From positions 1-5,871 of the forward strand of contig WTBX01000008.1 in NCBI GenBank assembly GCA_013138855.1: a DNA stretch of 5,871 nucleotides. Direction: 5' to 3'. Below are positions 1-5,871 of the stretch, one piece after another. The notes under the pieces were generated by a model. The model made no database searches, was not told the origin of the DNA, and was given only the letters and a program-made list of their open reading frames with translations. How positions within the stretch are numbered: the first letter of the stretch is position 1; each line of letters starts with the position of its first letter. A program made the translations under genes and the position numbers. Source of the stretch: Methylococcaceae bacterium (lineage in GTDB: Bacteria > Pseudomonadota > Gammaproteobacteria > Methylococcales > Methylomonadaceae).

Positions 1-1
1 C

Positions 2-1702
2 TCGCCAGTGCGTTGTCAAATCAGCCGTTGGCAGGATGTCGCTAATACAACCTCCGTCACCGAAAATACGATGCAAGCAGCTTGCGGTTTAATGTCAGTA
101 CACGGACGCGCAAGCGGTAAGGTGCAAGCTTTAGGCGGGGATTATATTTCAACGCTGACTTCGGTATTAGCTTTGCAAGGTGGTATTGCGGGTGCAATTG
201 GACAATTACGCGGACTTAACATCAGTGATAGTCATGTTTCTATGTCTGCCGCAGGTTTATTAAGCATGGGGCAATATATTGCAGGGGCGACGGCTGAAGA
301 AATGCCCGAAAAACTGCTACCCGATAATATTAAGCACCCACGCTGTCCGCCCTTTGTCTCTAAAGATGGCGTTATTTTTGAACTGGAAACATTAAGTCCA
401 GAGCCGTGGCAAAAATTCTGGGCAGAAATTGGCGTGACTTCATTATTAGCAGGCAAAGGCTGGAATGCTTTTCTATTGCGTTATGCCAAAGCCATGTCAC
501 CTGTGCCTGATGAATTAACGCAAGCAATTGCAGAATTTGATTATGACATCATTAAAGCCATTGGTTCAGCCACACGCGTTTCTGTCTGCCCTGTAAGAAC
601 CTTAGCCGAACGCGCTAAGGATGATGATACCCGCCAAGCATGGCAACAAGGCGCGTGGGGTTTTCAATTTGGTTCTCAGATTATTGAAACACCGTTTAAC
701 GCACTGAATGGCGATTTACCGTTATCGGGTTTAACTGTCATCGAATCTTGCCGCCGTATTCAAGGGCCTTTAGCAGGTCATATGTTGGCGTTATTAGGTG
801 CAAACGTAATTCGTTTAGAACCGATTGGCGGTGATCCTTTGCGCGGTATGCCGCCGATGGCAGAAGGTTGTTCAGCACGTTTTGATGCTTTGAATCGTTT
901 AAAAACCATTCGTGAAGTTAATATTAAATCACAGGAAGGTAAAGACGAAATTTATGGCTTAGTTGAAACCGCTGATGTGTTTTTGCATAATTGGGCACCC
1001 GATAAAGCCGCCGAATTAAAACTCGATCATCAAGATTTCAAAAAAATAAATCCCGCTCTTATTTATGCATATGCCTCTGGCTGGACTAGCGCGGGTCAAA
1101 CACCTGAGGCATTAAAATCCATACCAGGTACAGACTTTACCACGCAAGCCTATTCAGGCATCGCCAGTAAAGTTGCCAAAAATTCAGGCACTAACGGCGG
1201 CTCATTATTCACCATCTTAGACGTACTCGGTGGCGTGGTTGCCTCGCAGGGAATCAGCATCGCTTTATTAAATCGTTGTTTAAACAAAGTCGGCGCAAAT
1301 GTTTCCACCTCTTTATTAAGTACCGCAACCTTGTTATCAGCAGATGATTTAGACCGACATTATCACGATAAAGCCCCGAAAACGCCTAGTCTGATTAATG
1401 ATGTTTTCCCAACTGAACAAGGCAAGTTAGCAATTGAATGTGTTGATGCGGTTCAAGCAGAAAAATTAATTCAAACTCTAAAAATTAACAGTGCCGTCAG
1501 TGATGAAAATTTTATAACAACAGTTAGTACAGCCTTATTAGCAAAAACAGCCAGTGAATGGAATGAGATTTTTGCCGCAGCAGGGATTGCAACCTCGGTT
1601 GCGATTGAAGATTTAAAGACCCTACACGATGTGCCGAATTTTCAAACGCAATTACCTAAGGGTGCTTATACCCAAGTTACATCTCCGTGGAGGTTCAAAT
1701 GA
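2..1702 (+). CDS. Class III (CaiB/BaiF family) CoA-transferase-like protein, tandem two-domain fusion, 5'-truncated by window
   Basis: Family III CoA transferases move CoA between carboxylic acids in the cytoplasm through an aspartyl-CoA thioester. The frame is open from base 2 with no convincing start, so the N-terminus lies upstream; 566 residues are visible. About residues 1-235 look like the C-terminal part of one CaiB/BaiF domain: a G-G-D-Y segment with Asp at 140-142, then an Ala/Gly-rich helix and a GQ-containing stretch. From about 722 a second, nearly complete domain begins, with GLTVIES, QGPLAGHMLALLGANVIRLEP, GGDPLRG, NRLK, TADVFLHNW and NPALIYAYASG. Its putative catalytic Asp is at 1220-1222 (TILDVLGG), and the family-typical C-terminal segment ends near GIATSVAIEDL. 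Single-domain members are usually about 400 residues. DddD, the DMSP CoA-transferase/lyase, is a known two-domain precedent, but the neighbours here do not fit it. The stop overlaps the ligase start (ATGA). The family is secure; the fusion is well supported; the substrate is unknown. Confidence 0.9.
   Translation, partial: SPVRCQISRWQDVANTTSVTENTMQAACGLMSVHGRASGKVQALGGDYISTLTSVLALQGGIAGAIGQLRGLNISDSHVSMSAAGLLSMGQYIAGATAEEMPEKLLPDNIKHPRCPPFVSKDGVIFELETLSPEPWQKFWAEIGVTSLLAGKGWNAFLLRYAKAMSPVPDELTQAIAEFDYDIIKAIGSATRVSVCPVRTLAERAKDDDTRQAWQQGAWGFQFGSQIIETPFNALNGDLPLSGLTVIESCRRIQGPLAGHMLALLGANVIRLEPIGGDPLRGMPPMAEGCSARFDALNRLKTIREVNIKSQEGKDEIYGLVETADVFLHNWAPDKAAELKLDHQDFKKINPALIYAYASGWTSAGQTPEALKSIPGTDFTTQAYSGIASKVAKNSGTNGGSLFTILDVLGGVVASQGISIALLNRCLNKVGANVSTSLLSTATLLSADDLDRHYHDKAPKTPSLINDVFPTEQGKLAIECVDAVQAEKLIQTLKINSAVSDENFITTVSTALLAKTASEWNEIFAAAGIATSVAIEDLKTLHDVPNFQTQLPKGAYTQVTSPWRFK
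1689..1693 (+). promoter_or_regulatory. Shine-Dalgarno site deciding the ligase start
   Basis: GGAGG lies five bases before ATG 1699, inside the last codons of the CoA-transferase gene. This favours ATG 1699 over the in-frame GTG at 1687, which would add only four residues and would place the ribosome binding site inside the coding region. The ATG overlaps the upstream TGA, a usual layout for translational coupling. Confidence 0.85.
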
Positions 1703-3363
1703 ATCATGCAGGTCTTATCGACTTAGTGCCAACCAAAGTACGCCAACAATGGACGGATGACGGCACTTATCCAAACAAATCCGTTTATGAATTATTTTGC
1801 GAGAAAGTCTTGGAACATCCTGACAGTCCTGCTGTTATTTCACTCGATGAAACGGTTACTTACGCTCAATTACTGGATAAAGCACAACGTCTAGCACATA
1901 GCTTTAAATTGATGGGCATTGTTGCGGGTGATGTGGTTGCTTACCAACTTTCTAATAGTTGGCGTTGCTGTGCCATAGATCTTGCGGCGGCTGCCTTAGG
2001 CGCTGTGGTTGCTCCGTTCCCACCAGGGCGTGGCAAGTTGGATATAGAAGCGTTAATCAAACGCTGTGATGCACGCGCGATTATTACTGAGCCTAAATAT
2101 GGAAATAATGATTTATGTGCTTTGATCCAATCTTTACGTCCGACTTTATTATCACTGCGTTTTTTGATTGTTGATGGTGAGACACCTAATGGCTGGTTAA
2201 ATCTGGATGATTTATTCAAACCGCCTGTTATTCCTGAATCTTTATTAACGCCCGTTGACCCTAATTCGCCGGTACGTTTTTTAATTTCCTCAGGCACAGA
2301 ATCTGAACCTAAATGGGTGGCGTATTCACATAATGCTTTAATTGGTGGACGTGGACGTTTTCTGGAACATATAGATGACGATGGCAAAAACTTTCGCGGT
2401 TTTTATTTAATGCCGCTAGGTACAGCATTTGGTTCGTCGGCAACTTTTGGCATTTTATCGTGGCTAGGTGGTGCGATTGTATTGATGTCTAAGTTTGAAG
2501 TGAATAATGCTATTGATTCGATTGATAAACTTCAGCCCAATTATATTTTTGGTGTGCCGACCATGTTCCAACGCATTGCCGCAGAAGAACGCTTGCAAAG
2601 CATTGATAAATCCAGTTTACGCGGCATTATCAGCGGGGGGGCAAAAATTGATGAGGCTTCGGTACAGCGTTGTAGTGATGCCTTCGATTGTGGCTTTATC
2701 AGTCTGTATGGTTCAGCCGATGGCGTGAATTGCCACAGCACTTTAAACGATGATTTAAACATTATCGTCAGCAAAATTGGCAAACCCAATCCTAAAGTCT
2801 GCGAAATTAGAATTGTGGATGAAAAAGGTTTGCCCATCCCTCAAGGTCATGTCGGTGAAATTACCGCTAGAGGCCCGATTAGCCCGATGCAATATGTGAA
2901 CGCACCTGAGTTAGATAAAATTTATCGAGATAAAGACGGCTGGGTTTTCACGGGCGATTTAGGTTATATCGACAATGACGGTTATCTGGTTTTATCAGGA
3001 CGCAAAAAAGATATTATTATTCGTGGTGGCGCAAATATCAGCCCCGTGCAAATTGAAAATGTCGCCCAATCTCATCCCGAAGTAATTAGTGCTGCCTGTA
3101 TTCCTGTTGCCGATGTTGATTTAGGGCAGCGTATTTGTATTTGTTTGGTAATGCGTGATGGCGTTGAACGTCCATCTTTATCACAAATGAGTCGTTTCTT
3201 TAAAGAGCAAGGGCTGGAAATAAATAAGCTACCAGAATATCTGCGTTATTACCGTCAATTACCGTTAAGTCCTGCGGGCAAGGTGGATAAAAAACAATTA
3301 ACCTCAGACGTTGAATTTATTCAGCCACCTGTTAAAGCTTCATCTGCTCAAAGGGTTTATTAA
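1699..3363 (+). CDS. Acyl/aryl-CoA ligase or acyl-AMP ligase (ANL superfamily, AMP-binding)
   Basis: Predicted cytoplasmic enzyme that activates a carboxylic acid with ATP to an acyl-adenylate and then probably passes it to CoA. It is 554 residues from ATG 1699, normal for the family. The phosphate loop is SSGTESEPK at residues 197-205. The A5 region is YGSADG at 337-342, where YGxTE is usual. The ribose-binding Asp is D420 in GWVFTGDLGY. The hinge is GRKKDIIIRGGANISP at 434-449, close to CoA ligases and aryl-AMP ligases of the dihydroxybenzoate and cyclohexanecarboxylate type. The C-terminal catalytic Lys is K528 in SPAGKVDKK. An N-terminal domain with YAQLLDKAQRLAHSF and a Gly/Ala-rich helix is also typical. 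I see no carrier protein or condensation domain, so it is stand-alone. It starts in an ATGA overlap and ends in a TAATG overlap, consistent with one transcript. The substrate cannot be assigned; a fatty-acid substrate is possible but not indicated. Confidence 0.9.
   Translation: MNHAGLIDLVPTKVRQQWTDDGTYPNKSVYELFCEKVLEHPDSPAVISLDETVTYAQLLDKAQRLAHSFKLMGIVAGDVVAYQLSNSWRCCAIDLAAAALGAVVAPFPPGRGKLDIEALIKRCDARAIITEPKYGNNDLCALIQSLRPTLLSLRFLIVDGETPNGWLNLDDLFKPPVIPESLLTPVDPNSPVRFLISSGTESEPKWVAYSHNALIGGRGRFLEHIDDDGKNFRGFYLMPLGTAFGSSATFGILSWLGGAIVLMSKFEVNNAIDSIDKLQPNYIFGVPTMFQRIAAEERLQSIDKSSLRGIISGGAKIDEASVQRCSDAFDCGFISLYGSADGVNCHSTLNDDLNIIVSKIGKPNPKVCEIRIVDEKGLPIPQGHVGEITARGPISPMQYVNAPELDKIYRDKDGWVFTGDLGYIDNDGYLVLSGRKKDIIIRGGANISPVQIENVAQSHPEVISAACIPVADVDLGQRICICLVMRDGVERPSLSQMSRFFKEQGLEINKLPEYLRYYRQLPLSPAGKVDKKQLTSDVEFIQPPVKASSAQRVY
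3350..3355 (+). promoter_or_regulatory. Shine-Dalgarno site of the acyl-CoA dehydrogenase gene
   Basis: AAAGGG sits seven bases before ATG 3363 and lies inside the ligase coding sequence. It supports a start at 3363, where the ligase TAA and the dehydrogenase ATG share one A (TAATG). Confidence 0.7.
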
Positions 3364-4568
3364 TGTCGGGTATTCATGAAAAAAATGCACACTCAGCTTT
3401 GGCGCAATCATTGGCAGAACAGGCAAGGGATTTTGTTGAAAAACGTATCATTCCTAATGAAGCGGCCATTTCAGCAGGAGGCGAAGTTGCGGAGTTAATT
3501 CATACGCAACTGATAGATGAAGCGCGTAAAGCAGGACTTTGGGGCGTATTTTATCCGCTTTCTCATGGTGGAAAATTATCATCTTTGGAAGATTATTTAA
3601 TTGTTGCCGAGCAAGAGGGGCGTACTGAATTTTCGCAAAGTATTTTTGGCTCTCATTCTTCACTCGATGCCCACATGATGCTAAAACATGGCAACGCGAC
3701 TATTCAGAAAAACTTCTTAGAACCGATGGCGGCAGGCAAGGCGATTTCTAGCTATGCGATGACTGAACCCGATCATGGCGGTTCGTTTCCAAGTTTAATC
3801 TCCTCGACTGCGAAACTTGAAAACGGTCATTGGGTCATTAATGCGCGTAAATGGTTTGTGTGCAATACCGCGCAAGCAGCCTTTGCAACCGTCTTAGTAC
3901 GCACAGCAACTGATGAAAAAACCCCTATAAGCAAAGCCTTGTCGATGATTTTAGTCCCGACGAGTAGCGACGGTTTTAAGGTTGAGCGTGAAATCTCAAT
4001 GTTAGGGCGTGATTTAGGTCAAGGTGAAATGTCATTCACCAATGTCAAAGTGCCTCAAGAAAATTTGATAGGCACAGAAGGTGGCGGTATTGCCTTAATG
4101 GGTGAACGCTTAGGCATTGGTCGTTTATTACGCGCAATGCACTGGTTAGGTTTGGCACAACGTTGTTTTGATTTAATGGGCGCGAGAGTGCATTCGCCAC
4201 GCGGTATTTCTGCACGTTTGCCAGAAAAACAATTAGTGCGTCAGCATTTTGTTAAAGCCCATCAAGCAATTGTCAGTGCGCGAGAATTAGTCCGCATTGC
4301 TGCGCGTTTAGTTGATGCTGAATTGCTTAGTGATATTGAAGTGAATACCGCGAAAATGGCAGCCTCCGAAGCTTTATGTTTAGCCTCTGATTCTGCGATG
4401 CAATTGTATGGCGCGGAAGGTATAAGTGACTTAACTCCGTTAGCGGGGATTTATCGTATTGCTAGAACGACGCGAATTTTAGATGGCTCAGATGAAGCAT
4501 TAACCAGCTCAGTCGGCCGACGCTTAGTCGATGCTTATAAAGACGGTGGAGAGTATCGTTTTGATTGA
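3363..4568 (+). CDS. Acyl-CoA dehydrogenase (FAD-dependent)
   Basis: Predicted cytoplasmic flavoprotein that removes two hydrogens alpha,beta to an acyl thioester and passes electrons onward, in most family members to electron-transfer flavoprotein. Its 401 residues are the usual length. The N-terminal helical domain includes ARKAGLWGVFYPLSHGG. The middle beta domain carries AMTEPDHGGSF at 132-142, corresponding to the flavin-contacting AMTEPDAGSD signature but with the final Asp replaced or shifted, then KWFVCNTAQA. The C-terminal helical domain has QLYGAEGISDLTPLAGIYRIAR at 347-368 and ILDGSDEA at 372-379. The last motif places D374 where medium-chain enzymes have the catalytic Glu of YEGT. 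An Asp there is seen in ACAD10/11-like relatives (ADGPDEV). The gene directly follows the ligase, so the ligase product is a likely substrate. Family secure; chain length and substrate unknown. The last bases overlap the possible start of the transporter region. Confidence 0.92.
   Translation: MSGIHEKNAHSALAQSLAEQARDFVEKRIIPNEAAISAGGEVAELIHTQLIDEARKAGLWGVFYPLSHGGKLSSLEDYLIVAEQEGRTEFSQSIFGSHSSLDAHMMLKHGNATIQKNFLEPMAAGKAISSYAMTEPDHGGSFPSLISSTAKLENGHWVINARKWFVCNTAQAAFATVLVRTATDEKTPISKALSMILVPTSSDGFKVEREISMLGRDLGQGEMSFTNVKVPQENLIGTEGGGIALMGERLGIGRLLRAMHWLGLAQRCFDLMGARVHSPRGISARLPEKQLVRQHFVKAHQAIVSARELVRIAARLVDAELLSDIEVNTAKMAASEALCLASDSAMQLYGAEGISDLTPLAGIYRIARTTRILDGSDEALTSSVGRRLVDAYKDGGEYRFD
4548..4553 (+). 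promoter_or_regulatory. Possible Shine-Dalgarno site for a TTG start at 4561
   Basis: GGAGAG, within GGTGGAGAG at 4545-4553, lies seven bases before TTG 4561, inside the 3' end of the dehydrogenase gene. TTG 4561 opens the frame that runs to TAA 4780-4782. The match and spacing are better than for ATG 4594 or ATG 4711 in the same frame. It may also be a chance match in coding sequence (D-G-G-E). Confidence 0.45.
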
Positions 4569-4782
4569 GCCGTTTATTCTCGCTTTAGCAAATATGCCCA
4601 GACAGCAACAGCTTAATACCACGGCAGTTGCTTTGTTACTTATTACCGCTAGTCTATTGTGGCTAGTTAGCGCAAAAAAGCGTTGTGCAAATCATAAGAC
4701 AAAGACGGTGATGCCGCTAGCTGAAATCGAAACACCGACAGGTAAAACGTATTACACAGGTTTTAAGGCGGTTTGGTTTTAA
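4561..4782 (+). pseudogene. Upstream fragment of the MFS transporter gene (or small one-helix membrane protein), cut by a frameshift
   Basis: This frame encodes 73 residues if read from TTG 4561; ATG 4594 and ATG 4711 are alternative starts. It begins inside the end of the dehydrogenase gene and stops at TAA in the second copy of a 16-bp tandem repeat. Residues 20-38 form a likely membrane helix (TTAVALLLITASLLWLVSA) followed by a basic stretch (KKRCANHKTKT). The last residues, GFKAVWF, are repeated at the start of the transporter frame. Removing one 16-bp unit joins this frame directly to the transporter as KAVWFRVVLVFAMTLPM. That makes it most likely the N-terminal part of the transporter, at least from ATG 4711, where about 23 cytoplasmic residues would precede helix 1. 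The 4561-4710 part is unusual for an MFS protein and may not be translated. A separate small membrane protein is the alternative. Confidence 0.55.
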
Positions 4783-4795
4783 GGCGGTTTGGTTT
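4759..4795 (+). repeat. 16-bp direct tandem repeat, 2.3 copies, shifting the transporter reading frame
   Basis: GGTTTTAAGGCGGTTT occurs at 4759-4774 and again, identically, at 4775-4790, followed by a partial third copy GGTTT at 4791-4795. Sixteen is not a multiple of three, so the extra unit moves the downstream sequence into another frame and brings TAA 4780-4782 into the upstream frame. With a single unit the two frames would be continuous. The structure is that of a replication-slippage or short-homology duplication. A sequencing or assembly artefact is also possible. Confidence 0.9.
4781..4787 (+). promoter_or_regulatory. Possible Shine-Dalgarno site within the tandem repeat, before GTG 4799
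   Basis: AAGGCGG matches the AAGGAGG consensus at six of seven bases. It overlaps the TAA stop (4780-4782) of the upstream frame and lies eleven bases before GTG 4799, which is somewhat long. It could let terminating ribosomes restart on the transporter body. The same bases encode K-A in the transporter frame, so it may be coincidental. Confidence 0.35.
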
Positions 4796-4798
4796 CGA

Positions 4799-5871
4799 GT
4801 GGTCTTAGTCTTTGCGATGACGTTACCGATGCTAGTGTTATATGCGATTAGCACCTTGGGTTTGCTTTTAAGCGAGGATTTGCAATTTAAAGCTGAATTG
4901 CTCGGTTATATTATTCTGAGTTCCTTCGGTATCGCCTCCTTATTATCACTATGGGCTGGGGCTGTGGTTGATAAATTCGGCTCGCGTTATTCGCTCATCA
5001 TGTTGTTTATGGTGATTGCGGTCGCTTTTAGTTTAATTATCAGCGTTCAAAGTTTTTACGGATTAATTGCCGCAGCCGCCGTGTGTGGAATCGCGCAGGC
5101 ATTAGCTAATCCTGTGACTAACTTGTTAATTGCAGAACAAGTTCCGCCTAAGAAAAAAGCAGCTGTGGTCGGTTTAAAACAATCAGGGGTACAGCTTGCT
5201 GCGTTATTTGCTGGCTTAGTTTTACCCTCGATTGCCTTTGCTTACGGCTGGCGATTATCCTTTGGAATGATTATTCCTTTCGCGTTGTTATTCGCGTTCA
5301 GTACGCCTTTTATCACCCCAAAAGAACATCACAGCAAGGGGCGGGGTTTTAAAATCTCTGCGCCTAATGCTTTATTATTGTTGTTAATGAGTGTGCAATT
5401 TTGTGTGGGTATTTCACTCTCTGCATTTGTTACCTTCTTGCCCACCTTTGCAACCTTACAATCCATGCCTTTACCACTTGCTGGCAGTTTAATTGCTGTT
5501 TTCGGGGTGATGGGCATTGTTTCGCGAATAGTATTAACGCCTTTAGGTTCAAAGCTTAAAGACGAGTCTTATTTATTATTGGCTTTGATTGCGATTACCG
5601 CGATTGCGATGGCGATTACCATGCAAGCGAGTCCTACCAGTCATTGGCAATTATGGGCAGGTGCGATTGGCGTTGGTTTAACGGCGGTTGGAACGAATGC
5701 AATTGCGATGAGTATGTTGATTCGTGATTCGGCTTTTGGTGTGGTCACTAAAGCATCGGGGTTTGTTTCGGTGGCGTTTTTTGGTGGGTTTGCTTTAGGG
5801 CCGCCGTTATATGGACATTTGGTTGAGTCCTCTGGTTTGTTAATTGGCTGGAGTACTTTGATTGCTGTGTT
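4799..5871 (+). CDS. Major facilitator superfamily (MFS) transporter, 3' end beyond window
   Basis: Predicted inner-membrane secondary transporter. The frame is open from after TAG 4718-4720 to the last base, with no stop in the window. About 357 residues follow GTG 4799, so perhaps 30-50 residues are missing if it is a usual 400-residue member. Helix 1 (VVLVFAMTLPMLVLYAIS) begins right at GTG 4799; ATG 4817 and ATG 4829 lie inside it. The loop after helix 2 has the MFS motif A form GAVVDKFGSR (4957-4986). I count eleven hydrophobic helices plus the beginning of a twelfth, with a basic central loop near 5320-5355 (PKEHHSKGRGFK) between helices 6 and 7. The body shows no other frame damage. 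The natural N-terminus probably lies in the frame upstream of the 16-bp duplication, so the gene may be disrupted. AAGGCGG at 4781-4787 could allow initiation at GTG 4799. The substrate is unknown; the operon suggests an organic acid. Confidence 0.82.
   Translation, partial: MVLVFAMTLPMLVLYAISTLGLLLSEDLQFKAELLGYIILSSFGIASLLSLWAGAVVDKFGSRYSLIMLFMVIAVAFSLIISVQSFYGLIAAAAVCGIAQALANPVTNLLIAEQVPPKKKAAVVGLKQSGVQLAALFAGLVLPSIAFAYGWRLSFGMIIPFALLFAFSTPFITPKEHHSKGRGFKISAPNALLLLLMSVQFCVGISLSAFVTFLPTFATLQSMPLPLAGSLIAVFGVMGIVSRIVLTPLGSKLKDESYLLLALIAITAIAMAITMQASPTSHWQLWAGAIGVGLTAVGTNAIAMSMLIRDSAFGVVTKASGFVSVAFFGGFALGPPLYGHLVESSGLLIGWSTLIAV

Noticed and set aside
232..456. Minus-strand open frame of 74 codons inside the CoA-transferase gene
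   Set aside because: Lies wholly within a well-supported coding region on the other strand and shows no recognisable domain.
2..1702. Assignment as DddD (DMSP CoA-transferase/lyase)
   Set aside because: Tandem CaiB domains match in architecture only. The usual ddd neighbours (BCCT transporter, alcohol and aldehyde dehydrogenases) are missing, and I cannot verify residue-level similarity.
1941..2837. Three open frames (two minus, one plus) inside the ligase gene
   Set aside because: All overlap the conserved ANL motifs in the true frame; their translations look like shadow sequence rich in Ser, Pro and Arg.
3454..3663. Minus-strand 69-codon open frame inside the dehydrogenase gene
   Set aside because: Shadow of the acyl-CoA dehydrogenase N-terminal domain with no independent support.
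4670..4688. Possible hairpin GCGCAA...TTGTGC
   Set aside because: Short, needs a wobble pair, has no following T-run and lies in an open frame; not a credible terminator.
5329..5517. Minus-strand 62-codon open frame inside the MFS gene
   Set aside because: Overlaps transmembrane helices 7-8 of the transporter; no domain or start context.
5591..5620. Repeated GCGATTACC / GCGATTGCGAT pattern
   Set aside because: In-frame low complexity coding for an Ala/Ile-rich transmembrane helix; ordinary for an MFS protein.
1699..5871. Assignment as a bile-acid bai operon
   Set aside because: Only generic family content is shared; BaiCD, BaiA, BaiE and BaiH types are not visible and the likely host is not a bile-acid 7-dehydroxylating Clostridium-type bacterium.

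Overview
The window carries four consecutive plus-strand protein genes packed end to end with no intergenic space. It looks like part of one operon whose promoter lies upstream of base 1 and whose end lies beyond base 5871. The A+T-leaning composition, TTA-rich leucine codons, GGAGG-type ribosome binding sites and protein families suggest a proteobacterium, most likely a gammaproteobacterium. I cannot name the genus from sequence alone.

Layout: (1) 2-1702, the 3' part of a class III (CaiB/BaiF) CoA-transferase-like protein. It appears to be a tandem fusion of two CoA-transferase domains, the first cut by the window edge. (2) 1699-3363, an acyl/aryl-CoA (or acyl-AMP) ligase of the ANL superfamily, starting in an ATGA overlap with gene 1. 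(3) 3363-4568, an acyl-CoA dehydrogenase, sharing one base with the ligase stop (TAATG). (4) From about 4561 to the window end, a major facilitator superfamily (MFS) transporter region. Its reading frame is split by a 16-bp tandem duplication at 4759-4795. An upstream piece (4561-4782) ends at a TAA inside the second repeat copy. The 12-helix transporter body continues in the next frame to the window edge.

Together the genes suggest handling of a carboxylic acid. The MFS protein would move the acid or a product across the inner membrane. The ligase would activate it with ATP, the CoA-transferase-like protein would exchange or hold the CoA thioester, and the flavoprotein would introduce a double bond next to the thioester. 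The gene content resembles modules for alicyclic, aromatic or bile/steroid acids (CoA ligase, CoA transferase, acyl-CoA dehydrogenase, MFS), but the substrate cannot be read from the sequence. A biosynthetic role is also possible.

The points most worth a second look are the frame-breaking 16-bp duplication in the transporter gene, the tandem CoA-transferase architecture with an aspartate at both putative catalytic positions, and departures from consensus in the ligase A5 motif and the dehydrogenase active site. I see no RNA genes, CRISPR arrays, insertion sequences or convincing terminators.
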